NCBI RefSeq assembly: GCF_014218805.1
Contig: NZ_JACJUV010000001.1
Span: 124,001 to 188,000 of the forward strand
From: Teredinibacter franksiae
GTDB taxonomy: Bacteria > Pseudomonadota > Gammaproteobacteria > Pseudomonadales > Cellvibrionaceae
DNA length: 64,000 nt
Direction: 5' to 3'
Positions 18,645 to 28,399 of this stretch are shown here, in pieces. The notes under the pieces were generated by a model that was not told the DNA's origin, did no database searches, and saw nothing but the letters and a program-made list of their open reading frames with translations. Made by a program: the position numbers and the translations under genes. The stretch's first letter is position 1; every line of letters starts with the position of its first letter.

Positions 18645-19022
18645 TTATATGGATAGGTCATCGTCATCGTTGTTTTTATTGTCCTTCTTCTCTTCGCTAC
18701 CCAGCTCACGCTCGAGTATTGTGCCCAGCTTGTCCATTTCATTAGCAAAGTGCTCAACCATATCAGACCATTTTTCAGCCAGATTTTGATTGGGTTTATC
18801 TATAATGGTATCCACCGAACCTTGCTGAAGCTGAGCATTTATACCCTCGAGCTCTAGAACACGCTGCTCAAGTACAAGGGCATGCTCCTCCATTCGCTGA
18901 AGCTGCGCGCTTAAACTTGCCACCTGCTCTTGGTGTACACGTGATTGCCTATGGCCATTCATATAACTGTAACCCGCAGCAGTAACGGATATTAGCGTAA
19001 TAATGATGAGTACTTTTTGCAT
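18645..19022 (-). CDS. Membrane-anchored coiled-coil protein
   Basis: A 125-residue protein. Residues 1-20 form an N-terminal membrane anchor, residues ~30-70 a heptad-rich coiled coil (QVASLSAQLQRMEEHALVLEQRVLELEG), and the tail is very acidic (KKDNKNNDDDDLSI). I recognise no family. It lies 15 bp upstream of the RluA-type gene in the same direction and may start that operon. Confidence 0.68.
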   Translation of the reverse strand: MQKVLIIITLISVTAAGYSYMNGHRQSRVHQEQVASLSAQLQRMEEHALVLEQRVLELEGINAQLQQGSVDTIIDKPNQNLAEKWSDMVEHFANEMDKLGTILERELGSEEKKDNKNNDDDDLSI

Positions 19023-19176
19023 AAAGCCAACCGTAACCGACTAGGGGGAAACGCTATTTTAGCAATAAAACGTACAAGAATTTGACCCAAGCGATGCTAA
19101 CCTATCGACAATGACCCACATTCTCATAATATAATCCGCGGTAGATTAGTTTACGCACATTACTTAGGTTGACCCA

Positions 19177-19713
19177 ATGAAATACGTTTTACTCCCTATA
19201 CTCGCGCTCCTGTCTCTACATGCATCCGCTAACGATGCTGATGTGGCGAGCAAGGTACTGGCAAAATACGACGATGGCCCCAGCGTACGCGAGCTGAATT
19301 GGCTCAACCAAAATTTTATGGACAGCCAGCGTAAAACCGTGAACACCCTTATTGCCACCCACTACGGCAAGCGCCTACGCGGTAATATATTAGATATCCC
19401 CGTATTGCAAAGACTTGTGACCGAGGACGTTATTCCAAAAGATGACACCGCGCAGCTTCAGGCACTGGGTGTCGCACTAGGCGACATCCTTGTACACGAA
19501 ACCGCTGACCTAGAATGGGTGGTATACGAAGACGACCTTGGCTCTACCCAGGCGGTCTGCATAAAAGATTCAGTCAACTGCCTTTTCCCTATTACCATGC
19601 TCTCTAGACGTATGGAGGTTGGCTTAAAACCCGATGTTAACCGCGTTTACTCAAAGGCTGTGGATAGCGTAAAACCCTTTTTACCCAAAACCCCGTACAC
19701 AATAGCGCCATAG
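19177..19713 (+). CDS. Exported DUF3806-like protein
   Basis: A 178-residue protein with a signal peptide (residues 1-19). The order ILDIPVLQRLV, LQALGVALGDILV, DLEWVVYEDDLGSTQAVC and PITMLSRRME matches my recollection of DUF3806, a domain of unknown function common in pseudomonads and relatives. It is monocistronic and divergent from the coiled-coil gene. Confidence 0.7.
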   Translation: MKYVLLPILALLSLHASANDADVASKVLAKYDDGPSVRELNWLNQNFMDSQRKTVNTLIATHYGKRLRGNILDIPVLQRLVTEDVIPKDDTAQLQALGVALGDILVHETADLEWVVYEDDLGSTQAVCIKDSVNCLFPITMLSRRMEVGLKPDVNRVYSKAVDSVKPFLPKTPYTIAP

Positions 19714-19891
19714 CGCTGCGCGCAGCTCCACGGAAATGCATAGGCCCGGCCACACCGCCATAGCCAATCTCGCGAAAGCGGGAGGCTAGTATTTTTGAGG
19801 CTTTGGCGTAGGTTAAAATGAGATACCCGCATCCGCAGGCATAATCTAGATTTAAGTCTTTATTGCGCGCATTCAATGCATACGGAGACCC

Positions 19892-19933
19892 TGCATAGCG
19901 CTAGGAAATTGCTCTAAGAAATAGCGCTATGCA
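19892..19933. repeat. 12-bp perfect inverted repeat after the SDR gene
   Basis: TGCATAGCGCTA and TAGCGCTATGCA, separated by 18 nt, immediately follow the stop of the minus-strand SDR gene. It could form the 3' hairpin of that transcript, but no T-run follows on either strand. Each arm contains the palindrome TAGCGCTA. Confidence 0.6.
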
Positions 19934-20764
19934 TTAGAAGCGCCCCAACACTTTGTCCATCAACCAATTCGGCAGCAAAACTTTCAATACTGCCATCAGA
20001 TGCGTGGGGAAAGTAACTCTGTAACGATACTTTGGCCGAGTAGATTCAAGCGCATGCAATAAGCTTTTTACAACCGCTTGCGGAGGCAAGGTAAACGGCA
20101 CTGTAGGGCCGGCTTTCTGTAACCTTGCTATTGCCGTTTCATAACGGCTTCTGTGCCTACTACTATTAAAATTAATCTCGCGCTCCAGCGCCACCAATGC
20201 ATTTTTACGAAACGCCGATGTAATAGGGCCCGGTTCAATTAAGACAACTTTTACAGCGCTATCCTTTAGCTCTAAACGTAATGTGTCAGACAACCCTTCG
20301 AGTGCAAATTTACTCGCATTGTAGGCGCCTCGCATGGGCATCGCGACAAACCCCAGAACAGAGCTGTTTTGAATAATCCGCGCATCATCCATTTTTAGCA
20401 TTGAGGGTAACAAGCCCATGGTGAACTGGTGCGTGCCAAATAAATTGGTTTCGAATTGTTTTCGTAAAGTCTCTCGCGACAAATCTTCTACGGCACCTGG
20501 TTGCCCGTATGCAGCGTTATTGAAGACTGCAAAAACCTGCTCGTTGGTAATCTCTAAAATCTTTTGCACGCACTCTGAAACAGACGCCGAATCAGCCAAC
20601 TCCAACGGAAGAACCGTATGGATACCCGCCGCTTTTAAAGCCGCAGACGAATGCGAATCCCTGACGGTGGCAATCACCCGATAGCCACGCTCGGTAAGCA
20701 TTGTTGCGGCACATAAACCTATACCCGTAGAACAACCCGTTACCACAACAAATTTGCCTGTCAT
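19934..20764 (-). CDS. Short-chain dehydrogenase/reductase
   Basis: A 276-residue classical SDR. The cofactor loop is VVTGCSTGIGLCAATML, NNAAYG the structural motif, and YNASK the catalytic Tyr-Lys pair, with the Ser in the preceding strand (SSVLGF). No membrane segment is present. Its start overlaps the upstream S1/P1 nuclease stop by 4 bp, so they are coupled. The substrate is not deducible; relatives are often annotated as retinol-dehydrogenase-like oxidoreductases. Confidence 0.88.
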   Translation of the reverse strand: MTGKFVVVTGCSTGIGLCAATMLTERGYRVIATVRDSHSSAALKAAGIHTVLPLELADSASVSECVQKILEITNEQVFAVFNNAAYGQPGAVEDLSRETLRKQFETNLFGTHQFTMGLLPSMLKMDDARIIQNSSVLGFVAMPMRGAYNASKFALEGLSDTLRLELKDSAVKVVLIEPGPITSAFRKNALVALEREINFNSSRHRSRYETAIARLQKAGPTVPFTLPPQAVVKSLLHALESTRPKYRYRVTFPTHLMAVLKVLLPNWLMDKVLGRF

Positions 20765-21753
20765 TTCGACAATAACTCCTCAAGTAATACGGTGAGCCGG
20801 TGTTGCGCCCAGGTGACACGAGTATCGGATATTGCTGTCACCGTATTTCGATAGGCATTCGAAAGCGGCGACTCTGGGTTGTAGCTATAGACCTGAGGCG
20901 CAAGACTTTTTGACTCTTGCAGCCAACCAGCTACGTTAAAACCTACGTTTAGCATTTCGGGGCGCAAGCCCACCACATAACCCGATTTCGCTGAAAACAG
21001 CTCTCCGCCGGCATCCCAGTACTTATGTAAAGACACACTGCATTTGCCACGCTTTTTTTGGCTGGATTTCAAGCAAACACGATTGCCACCGAGGTCGTGT
21101 TCACAGTGTTTAATGCTCGCAGCAAAGGCGTGCAGCGGTTGATGCGCATCCGCTACCAAATGAACAATGAAGCTGAGCAATACGGCTTTGGTTTCGCTGG
21201 CTTCAGCCTCTGTGTAGGCTTTTGTCAGCAGCGGTAAAACATCTGCAAGCTTCCCCCTGTTCAGGCGCTCACATTCAGGCAGAAATTTATCATGGCGCCG
21301 ATCGTATACACTATTGTAATAATGCCAATTGGCTGTTGTTTCTGATGCAAAGGGAGCCAGGGTTGCCGGCACGGAACCGCCAACTGAACGAAAAAGTTTT
21401 TCAAGGGAATGCTTGCGTACCGTGTCGGGCCAGTATGCGAGAAAACAAATAATTTTTGCGCTATCGGCGCCTGTAATACCCGCGATTGCAGCGGTGGTAT
21501 TGTCGGCAACATTGCAGCTTCGGCCTGCATAACGCTGACTTTTTTTATTTGCCCTGTGTTGCCAGAGTATGCGCGCTTGCTCGTGGAGAACCGTGCGATG
21601 CTCAAGACTTAAATCAGAGACCGCGGCTAACGCAATAACACCGTGCCCCTGCGGAGACCAGGCATTGGCGGCCCCCATACCAAACAAAAGAAAAAGCCAC
21701 AACAGAAATTTCTCTGAACGCTTTCTCACTAGCTGCATTTTAACTGGCCGCAT
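20761..21753 (-). CDS. Secreted S1/P1-type zinc nuclease
   Basis: A 330-residue exported endonuclease acting on single-stranded nucleic acid or 3' nucleotides. The leader ends in GAANA and Trp32 would be the mature N-terminal residue, a zinc ligand in this family, followed by SPQGH (His37). Further zinc-ligand motifs: ANWHYYNSVY, HLVADAHQPLHA, HDLGGN and LHKYWDAG. All usual ligands seem present. It would recover phosphate and nucleosides outside the cell. Coupling to an SDR gene has no obvious functional reason. Confidence 0.88.
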   Translation of the reverse strand: MRPVKMQLVRKRSEKFLLWLFLLFGMGAANAWSPQGHGVIALAAVSDLSLEHRTVLHEQARILWQHRANKKSQRYAGRSCNVADNTTAAIAGITGADSAKIICFLAYWPDTVRKHSLEKLFRSVGGSVPATLAPFASETTANWHYYNSVYDRRHDKFLPECERLNRGKLADVLPLLTKAYTEAEASETKAVLLSFIVHLVADAHQPLHAFAASIKHCEHDLGGNRVCLKSSQKKRGKCSVSLHKYWDAGGELFSAKSGYVVGLRPEMLNVGFNVAGWLQESKSLAPQVYSYNPESPLSNAYRNTVTAISDTRVTWAQHRLTVLLEELLSK

Positions 21754-21789
21754 TTATGGAGCAGTCTATATAGGGTGTGGCCCATTCAG

Positions 21790-22605
21790 TTATGCCTTAC
21801 GGTATTTTTTAATAAGGTCATAGGCGGTTTGAATTTCCTGAGTACGCTCTGTGGCCACCTTAACCATGTTTTCTGGGACACCCCGGCCAGCTAGCTTGTC
21901 TGGATGAAATTCACTCATCAGCTTACGGTAAGCCCGCTTCAGTTCGGCATCCGTGGCCGAGGCTTTTACCCCAAGCGCTTCATAGGCCAGCTCAAGCTCG
22001 TTGGCCGATGGCCCCTGCTGCCCACCCCAAGATTGCTGCCCCCCACCAGACTGCCGACTACGGTGGAAGAAGCTCTGCGCTTTAACCATGCCAATTAGAT
22101 GATTAAAGGCATAACGTGAATAGCCTAAATCGCTAGCAATTTGCGCGAGAATGCGCTCTTCTTCCTCGTGCAAATGGCCATCGGCAAACGCCAAAGATAT
22201 AAGGTAAACCAACAGAATCTGCTTTAAATCGTTATAGCGACCACAATGTGTTACGAACTCTTCAACCGTTGCATCAAGCGAAAACCCAGCTTCGGTACCC
22301 TGTTTAAACAATTGAATTGCGCGCTGTCGAGACTCCACAGACAGGTTCATCTTCACCATCAACTGCTCGGTACCGCTGATTTCATCTTGGCTTACACGGC
22401 CATCAGCCTTGGCAATGTAACCCAACAAAGGAAACACAGCCGAGAAAAAAGCATTTTCAATTTCGGCTCGCCGCTGAGGATCGAACTGTCCGCGAAGGCC
22501 CTGGCGACCTTTGTCGAACAAGTGGCCAACAAATACACCAATCAATAGGCCCAGAGGCCCCAAAGTAACGAACCCAATAAGGCCGGCAATGACTTTTCCG
22601 AACAT
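21790..22605 (-). CDS. djlA: Membrane-anchored J-domain co-chaperone
   Basis: An inner-membrane DnaJ-like protein that stimulates DnaK. Residues ~1-27 (from MFGKVIAGLIGFVTLGPLG) form the glycine-rich transmembrane segment, ~50-165 a TerB-like helical domain (LGYIAKADGRVSQDE), a Gly/Gln-rich linker follows, and the C-terminal J domain has EFHPDKLAGRG. The start is placed at the ATG at 22605; an upstream in-frame ATG (22638) would put 11 extra residues before the usual N-terminus. Length matches E. coli DjlA. Confidence 0.93.
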   Translation of the reverse strand: MFGKVIAGLIGFVTLGPLGLLIGVFVGHLFDKGRQGLRGQFDPQRRAEIENAFFSAVFPLLGYIAKADGRVSQDEISGTEQLMVKMNLSVESRQRAIQLFKQGTEAGFSLDATVEEFVTHCGRYNDLKQILLVYLISLAFADGHLHEEEERILAQIASDLGYSRYAFNHLIGMVKAQSFFHRSRQSGGGQQSWGGQQGPSANELELAYEALGVKASATDAELKRAYRKLMSEFHPDKLAGRGVPENMVKVATERTQEIQTAYDLIKKYRKA

Positions 22606-22653
22606 GTGATAACCTAGACATATTAAAAAGAAAGCCAATTATAACGGTTTTTC

Positions 22654-22745
22654 AGTAAGGATAGGATTCGAGTAAGGATAGGATTCGAGTAAGGATAGGA
22701 TTCGAGTAAGGATAGGATTCGAGTAAGGATAGGATTCGAGTAAGG
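22654..22745. repeat. 17-bp tandem repeat array, 5.4 copies
   Basis: AGTAAGGATAGGATTCG is repeated five times without any change (22654-22738) and followed by a 7-bp partial copy. It lies between the divergent djlA and fructosamine-kinase-like genes, where both promoters should be. The identical copies imply recent slippage expansion. Confidence 0.97.
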
Positions 22746-22831
22746 CGACTATTATGAATAGCCTTTAGCTACCTACGAAAGCCTTTAGCCAAGTAAACAC
22801 ACTCTAATGGTCTAAATACGGGGCCACTCTT

Positions 22832-23731
22832 ATGCGTATTCCGAATAGTATCGTACTAGCACTGGGAAAACGGCTTTGCCAGCAAGGTAGTATTCCGGAA
22901 CCAAAACTTGAGCTGGAACCGGTGTATGGCGGCGACATTAATTTATCGTTTATTGCACACACATCCAATACGCCTCTTTTTATTAAACTGAACAGAAACA
23001 AACCCTCGGATTTTTTTGCCGCTGAACATGACGGCCTTAAAGCCATTCAGCAACTACAGGCCGTTCGTTGCCCCTCGCCATTACTCTGTACTCAAATTGA
23101 AAATTGGCACTGCCTAGTCATGGAATACATTCCGCTCAAAGAACACGGTTTGCACGGAAAGTTGGGGCAAAAGCTAGCGTTTTTTCATCAAAAAAGCACC
23201 CATTCACTTAAACCCTATGGATTTGATAAAGACAACTATATTGGTGGCACCGTACAGCAAAATGAATGCCTACCGCGCTGGGGCGACTTTTGGATAGAGC
23301 GAAGAATCCAGCCACAGCTTCACAGGGCGATAAACAAAGGCTACAAAGCCCTTTTAACGCTCAAAACGCCCACGATCAACGCCATTAAAACAGCCCTTAG
23401 CGACCACCAACCAGCACCCTGTCTATTACACGGCGACCTCTGGAGCGGCAACAAAGCGTTCGACCAGAACGGCGAACCCGTTATATTCGACCCTGCTTGC
23501 TACATCGGTGACCGAGAAGCCGATATTGCCATGACTGAGTTATTCGGCGGTTTTAACGCCGATTTTTACTCCGCCTATAGCCGTATATGGGCACTGGATA
23601 AAGGCTACGTCAATCGTAAAAACATTTACAACCTGTACCATTTACTGAATCACGTAAATTTGTTTGGTGAAGGCTATTTGACTTCCACCATGGAGTGCAT
23701 GGAAAGCATTATGGCTTGTAAACCTGCTTAA
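22832..23731 (+). CDS. Fructosamine kinase family protein
   Basis: A 299-residue kinase-fold protein of the fructosamine/ketosamine-3-kinase family, which phosphorylates glycated amines so that the sugar falls off. Motifs: GGDINLSF (P-loop-like), FIKLN (ATP lysine), DFFAAEHDGL, LVMEYIPL (hinge), CLLHGDLWSGN (catalytic Asp202), VIFDPACYIGDREADIAM (metal-binding Asp). Normal length. Its 3' end overlaps the convergent J-domain gene by 23 bp. Confidence 0.92.
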   Translation: MRIPNSIVLALGKRLCQQGSIPEPKLELEPVYGGDINLSFIAHTSNTPLFIKLNRNKPSDFFAAEHDGLKAIQQLQAVRCPSPLLCTQIENWHCLVMEYIPLKEHGLHGKLGQKLAFFHQKSTHSLKPYGFDKDNYIGGTVQQNECLPRWGDFWIERRIQPQLHRAINKGYKALLTLKTPTINAIKTALSDHQPAPCLLHGDLWSGNKAFDQNGEPVIFDPACYIGDREADIAMTELFGGFNADFYSAYSRIWALDKGYVNRKNIYNLYHLLNHVNLFGEGYLTSTMECMESIMACKPA

Positions 23732-24338
23732 GCATCGTATACGCCTTTTTAATCTTAATGAATTGCTCAGAGTCCCCGCCTCTGTCGGGGTGATGTTGCT
23801 GTGCTAATACTCTATAGCGCTTGCTGATATCTTCCCAGCTAACATCTGATTCCAAATTAAGTACCTGTAAAGACGCTTCACATTCATCTAAGGCGTGATA
23901 TTTAGTCCAAAAACTTGAAAGCAATTCGGCAACGGTATCTTCTGTTGCCTTATGGAAGTTATCCAACTCCAAATAAAAGGCCTCCAGAGCCAAAAACCCA
24001 GAGGTATGACCCACGTACTGCGCTGCAGGTGCCTCGGCCTGCAATTGCCGCACTTCAAGCCCAAGCGCCGAAATACTAAAGTCTAACGTGGCATGCTTGC
24101 CGCTTTTCGCACAAAACCTATAGAAGCAATTGCGAACAAGGAAGTGCTTCTGAAAGATCGCAAGCATAGGCGGCTTAGCCCAAACCAACTCTAAAGGGTC
24201 TAGCAACCTAATGGCGTCGAATTCAGAAAGTAGTATTTCAGGGGTAATTGAAACAGTAAAATTATTGGCCAGACGATTAGCGACTTGCGCCTCAACAAGC
24301 TGAATAGCTTTATCGAGTATATGCGGCGTAATATCCAA
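23709..24338 (-). CDS. DnaJ-related protein with C-terminal J domain
   Basis: A 209-residue soluble protein. Residues ~1-140 resemble the DNAJ-related N-terminal domain (LDPLELVWAKPPMLAIFQKHFLVRNCFYRF), and ~150-209 is a J domain with the HPD motif in QQHHPDRGGDSEQFIKIKKAY. The annotated first codon is TTG with no clear ribosome site, so the true start may differ. It is downstream of the ion channel gene reading from the right. Confidence 0.85.
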   Translation of the reverse strand: MDITPHILDKAIQLVEAQVANRLANNFTVSITPEILLSEFDAIRLLDPLELVWAKPPMLAIFQKHFLVRNCFYRFCAKSGKHATLDFSISALGLEVRQLQAEAPAAQYVGHTSGFLALEAFYLELDNFHKATEDTVAELLSSFWTKYHALDECEASLQVLNLESDVSWEDISKRYRVLAQQHHPDRGGDSEQFIKIKKAYTMLKQVYKP

Positions 24339-24349
24339 GTGCGTACGGC

Positions 24350-25144
24350 TTAATTTTTTTGGAGCAACGATTTGATTTCCGCTAGCTCAATACGAATGGC
24401 CGCTAGCTCTTCACTTTCTTTACTTAAACCTTCCTCCACCAGTGTTTGGTGCTCCTTTTCCATAACATTCACCACAATACCAATAACCATGTTTAAAAAA
24501 GCAAATGCCGTAAAGAATATAAACGATAGAAAATAGGTCCAACTGAGGGTATACACATCCATCGTTTCGTACATAACGTCAGTCCAATCTTCAAACGTCA
24601 TAACCCGAAACAGCGTAAGCATACTAATAGAAACATCACCCCATAACGTAGGGTTGATTTCACCAAAAAAAGTAGCACCAACAGCTGCGTATATATAGTA
24701 GATGATGAACATCAGCAGCATCACATAGCCCAGTTGAGGCAGCGCCTTTATTAAGCTGGTAATCAACATCCTTAATTCAGGAATTATCGATATCATACGT
24801 AATACACGGAATATCCGAATAAGTCGCCCGATAAGCGCCATATCGGAATTATCAATAGGTATTACCGAAACCAACACAATGACCGTATCAAATATATTCC
24901 ACGCGCTGTGAAAAAAACGCTTCTTATTCTCCTCCGCAAGAAAACGTATGATAATTTCGACTATAAAAATAACCGTTACCAGCCAATCCAGTATAGCCAC
25001 GGCTTTAGCGATGGAAGGCGATATATCATAGGTTTTTGCACCCACAATTAGTGCCGAAAAAATAATAATTGCGATAATAAAGGTTTCGAAAATTCTATTC
25101 GACTTTATGCGTAGGAATCGGGCATTAAGGGAAACGGCAGACAT
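24350..25144 (-). CDS. Bacterial voltage-gated cation channel (BacNav type)
   Basis: A 264-residue six-helix channel subunit that would assemble as a tetramer in the inner membrane. S1-S3 span ~18-95. S4 at ~105-120 has four arginines at every third residue (R107, R110, R113, R116). The pore loop carries the selectivity filter T183-F-E-D-W-T-D189, and S6 is at ~203-228. A C-terminal helical coiled coil follows (KESEELAAIRIELAEIKSLLQ). NaChBac-type channels have TLESW, so the acidic residues at 186 and 189 may favour divalent ions. Relatives serve motility and pH homeostasis. Confidence 0.9.
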   Translation of the reverse strand: MSAVSLNARFLRIKSNRIFETFIIAIIIFSALIVGAKTYDISPSIAKAVAILDWLVTVIFIVEIIIRFLAEENKKRFFHSAWNIFDTVIVLVSVIPIDNSDMALIGRLIRIFRVLRMISIIPELRMLITSLIKALPQLGYVMLLMFIIYYIYAAVGATFFGEINPTLWGDVSISMLTLFRVMTFEDWTDVMYETMDVYTLSWTYFLSFIFFTAFAFLNMVIGIVVNVMEKEHQTLVEEGLSKESEELAAIRIELAEIKSLLQKN

Positions 25145-25152
25145 ATTAAGTA

Positions 25153-25338
25153 TCAGGACTCATCTTCTGGAATACAGCTTTTGGCAAACAACTTAAACTC
25201 TTCTTCTTGCCATTCTTTATTCGGCTTTTCCATCATTTGTTCGCACCACTCCTCTGGCATTGTCTTTTCACTGCAACCGAAAACAAAAGCCAAAGCCATA
25301 ACCACCCAAATACCGCCTAATAGCCGCAATACATTCAT
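25153..25338 (-). CDS. Small lipoprotein, DUF3012-like
   Basis: A 61-residue lipoprotein. A short leader ends in a lipobox (FVFGC, Cys22). The mature part has the spacing EEWCEQMMEKPNKEW ... FKLFAKSCI that I associate with DUF3012. Two further cysteines could pair in the periplasm. It lies between cysS and the channel gene, 5-8 bp from each in the same direction, so probably one transcript. Confidence 0.78.
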   Translation of the reverse strand: MNVLRLLGGIWVVMALAFVFGCSEKTMPEEWCEQMMEKPNKEWQEEEFKLFAKSCIPEDES

Positions 25339-25343
25339 ACTTA

Positions 25344-26720
25344 TTATGCCTTACGCCAAGTTGTACCTGCCGGTGAATCTTCTAGCAAAATGCCTTTAGC
25401 ACTTAATTCTGCACGTATCTCATCGGCTCTTGCATACTGTTTGTCCAACTTTGCCTGCTTGCGCTCCTCGATCGCGGCATCTATCCAACCGGCATCATCG
25501 TTAGCATCGCCCTTAAACCAAGCTTCAGCGTCTTCCTGAAGCAAGCCCATAAGATTCGACAGTGACAGCATCATGCCCTTGGCCATCTGCGCCTGCTCAC
25601 TACCGGCGTCGGCTTTGTTGATTAACTTGGCCAGCTGATGTAATTCACTAATCGCTTGAGGCGTATTCATATCGTCCATCAACGCTTTAAAACCAGGATT
25701 TTTCTCAAGTGCTTCGCTAGAAGGCGCAATGTCGTCTTCTATTTTGGATAATGCGCCGTAGAGCGAATCCAGACTGGATTTCGATTGCTCCAGTAACTCA
25801 GCAGAAAAATCTAACTCCGATCGATACTGTGCAGAAAGCAGTGCAAAACGAATGACTTCACCGCTGTATAACGCAAGCAGCTCTCGCACTGTGCGAAAAT
25901 TACCAAGTGACTTGGACATTTTTTCGCCGTCGATATTGAGATAACCGTTGTGCATCCAGTATTTTACATACTGTTCACCGTTGTGCGCACACTGGCTTTG
26001 CGCCAGCTCATTTTCATGGTGAGGAAAAATAAGGTCGCGGCCACCACCGTGAATATCAATAGTATTACCCAGGTGCTTTTCGATCATGGCTGAACATTCA
26101 AGGTGCCACCCTGGCCGCCCCCTACCCCATGGGCTATCCCAGCCAGGCTCAGACTCACTACTGGGTTTCCATAAAACAAAATCGCCAGCGTATTTTTTAT
26201 AAGACGCTACTTCTACTCGCGCGCCATCAAGCATATCGTCTAACGAACGGTTCGACAGTTTGCCGTAATCCGCCATTGATTTAACGTCGAACAATACATG
26301 ACCTTCAGCGGTATAGGCGTGACCTTTATCGATGAGTGCTTGCGTCATGGTAATCATTTCGTCCAAATGCTCGGTTGCATAAGGCACGATTGTAGGCGGC
26401 AGTGCATTCAGCTGGGCCATGTCTTTTTCGTAATCGGCCGCATAACGTGCAGCCAAAACATTAATTGGCTCTCCATTTTCGGCGGCGGCTTTCATGATCT
26501 TATCGTCTATGTCGGTAATATTTCGCGCATAGGTAACGTTGCCATACAAATAGCGCAACACCCGAAAAAGCGTATCAAAAACCACAACCGGGCGGGCGTT
26601 GCCAATATGAACTAGGTTGTAAACCGTAGGCCCACACACGTACATTTTTACATGGTCTGCCTTTATCGGCTGAAAAGGTTCTTTTTTTCGAGTTGCTGTG
26701 TTGTATACCGTAAGTGTCAT
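25344..26720 (-). CDS. cysS: Cysteinyl-tRNA synthetase
   Basis: A 458-residue class I aminoacyl-tRNA synthetase charging tRNA-Cys. YVCGPTVYN carries the zinc-binding Cys, HIGNARPVV is the HIGH motif, WHLECSAM contributes a further zinc ligand, and [10 protein letters not shown] is the KMSKS loop. The DALR-type anticodon-binding C-terminus is present. Normal length. It follows glnS by 17 bp, an order I recall from pseudomonads. Confidence 0.98.
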   Translation of the reverse strand: MTLTVYNTATRKKEPFQPIKADHVKMYVCGPTVYNLVHIGNARPVVVFDTLFRVLRYLYGNVTYARNITDIDDKIMKAAAENGEPINVLAARYAADYEKDMAQLNALPPTIVPYATEHLDEMITMTQALIDKGHAYTAEGHVLFDVKSMADYGKLSNRSLDDMLDGARVEVASYKKYAGDFVLWKPSSESEPGWDSPWGRGRPGWHLECSAMIEKHLGNTIDIHGGGRDLIFPHHENELAQSQCAHNGEQYVKYWMHNGYLNIDGEKMSKSLGNFRTVRELLALYSGEVIRFALLSAQYRSELDFSAELLEQSKSSLDSLYGALSKIEDDIAPSSEALEKNPGFKALMDDMNTPQAISELHQLAKLINKADAGSEQAQMAKGMMLSLSNLMGLLQEDAEAWFKGDANDDAGWIDAAIEERKQAKLDKQYARADEIRAELSAKGILLEDSPAGTTWRKA

Positions 26721-26737
26721 TGCTAATTCTTTATTAA

Positions 26738-28399
26738 TTAATTGTCTAATTTTGCCCAGCTATCACGCAGGCCTATTGTGCGGTTAAAAACAAGATCATC
26801 TAATTTGGCGTCGCGGCAAAAATAACCCTCGCGCTCAAACTGAAACCCCTGCCCTTGCTCTGCATGCAGTAAACCCTTTTCACCTTTACAGTTTTTCAAT
26901 AGCGTTAGGCTCTCGGGGTTAAGGCTTTCGGCTATGTCTTTACCACCCCCGGTTGGTGCCGGAACGGTGAATAATCTGTCATATAAGCGAACCGAAAACT
27001 CGGCGTGGTCGTGAACGGCCACCCACTGAATAACCCCTTTCGGCTTTACACCATCTTCAGGGTTATTGCCGATGGTGCCTTCAATTACCCGCGCTCGCAC
27101 TTCAATAATATTACCGGCGTCATCTTTGATAGCCTCATCGGCCTCGATAACATAAGCATTGCGCAGACGAACGCGCTTGCCTAGAACTAATCGTTTATAT
27201 TTTTTATTGGCTTCTTCTCGAAAATCATCGGCATCAATAAAAACTTCCCGACCGAAGGGTAATTCTCGTGCCGGTAGATCTTCGCGATTAGGATGCCCCG
27301 GTGCAGCCACAACTTCAGTTTTGTTTTCATCGTAGTTGGTGAGCACGACTTTTAATGGGTTCAGTACACACATTGCACGCGGTGCGTTTTTGTCTAAATC
27401 GTCGCGTATCGCATGCTCCAACATGGCGACGTCTACTACCCCATCGGATTTGGTAACGCCAATCATGTTACAAAACTTACGGATGGACGCAGCGCTATAA
27501 CCACGACGACGGTACCCCGCAATGGTAGGCATGCGCGGGTCATCCCAACCGTCCACATGTTTTTCATCAACCAGCCGCTTGAGTATGCGCTTTGACATAA
27601 CCGTGTAGCTTAAGTTTAAGCGGCCAAATTCATATTGCCTCGGCTTCGACGGTACCGGCAGGTTTTCTATAAACCATTCATACAAGGCCCGATGGTCAGA
27701 AAATTCAAGCGTACAAATGGAGTGGGTAATATTTTCTATTGCATCTTCCTGACCATGAGCAAAATCGTACATGGGGTAAATCGACCATTTATTACCCGTT
27801 TGGTGATGCTCTTGCTTACGTATACGATACAAAATAGGGTCACGCATGTTCATGTTGCCGTGGGCCATATCTATTTTTGCCCGCAGTGCCTTGGTGCCCT
27901 CATCAAACTCGCCAACCCGCATACGATCCAACAGGTCGAGGCTTTCTTCAACACTACGCTCGCGGTAGGGCGAATTTTTGCCCGGCTCAGTAAGTGTTCC
28001 CCGGTAGGTTCGAGCCTGCTCAGGGGTTAGGTCACACACATAGGCTTTGCCCTCACGCACCAGATGTTGGGCCCACTGGTAGAGCGTGTCGAAGTAGCTG
28101 GAGGCATAACGTACATCGCCAGCCCACTGAAAGCCTAGCCAACGCACATCTTCCTTAATCGCCTCAACGTACTCCATTTCCTCTTTCTCAGGGTTTGTGT
28201 CATCGAAACGCAGGTTGCATTCGCCACCAAAGGTCTCGGCTAGGCCAAAATTTAAACAAATAGATTTGGCGTGCCCGATATGGAGGTAACCATTAGGTTC
28301 TGGAGGAAAACGGGTAATTACTTTTGGGTGTACCCCTGCTTCCAAATCTTTCTTGATAATTTGTTCGAGGAAGTTCAGAGGTTTGTCGTCGGCACTCAT
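26738..28399 (-). CDS. glnS: Glutaminyl-tRNA synthetase
   Basis: A 553-residue class I synthetase charging tRNA-Gln. [17 protein letters not shown] is the HIGH region, [10 protein letters not shown] follows, and [13 protein letters not shown] is the KMSKS region. The C-terminal beta-barrel anticodon domain runs from about residue 340. It has the length of the E. coli enzyme. Divergent from ppiB, with which it shares a 268-bp regulatory interval. Confidence 0.98.
   Translation of the reverse strand: MSADDKPLNFLEQIIKKDLEAGVHPKVITRFPPEPNGYLHIGHAKSICLNFGLAETFGGECNLRFDDTNPEKEEMEYVEAIKEDVRWLGFQWAGDVRYASSYFDTLYQWAQHLVREGKAYVCDLTPEQARTYRGTLTEPGKNSPYRERSVEESLDLLDRMRVGEFDEGTKALRAKIDMAHGNMNMRDPILYRIRKQEHHQTGNKWSIYPMYDFAHGQEDAIENITHSICTLEFSDHRALYEWFIENLPVPSKPRQYEFGRLNLSYTVMSKRILKRLVDEKHVDGWDDPRMPTIAGYRRRGYSAASIRKFCNMIGVTKSDGVVDVAMLEHAIRDDLDKNAPRAMCVLNPLKVVLTNYDENKTEVVAAPGHPNREDLPARELPFGREVFIDADDFREEANKKYKRLVLGKRVRLRNAYVIEADEAIKDDAGNIIEVRARVIEGTIGNNPEDGVKPKGVIQWVAVHDHAEFSVRLYDRLFTVPAPTGGGKDIAESLNPESLTLLKNCKGEKGLLHAEQGQGFQFEREGYFCRDAKLDDLVFNRTIGLRDSWAKLDN

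Noticed and set aside
22654..22745. CRISPR array
   Set aside because: The 17-bp units are directly contiguous, with no spacers, and no cas gene is near.
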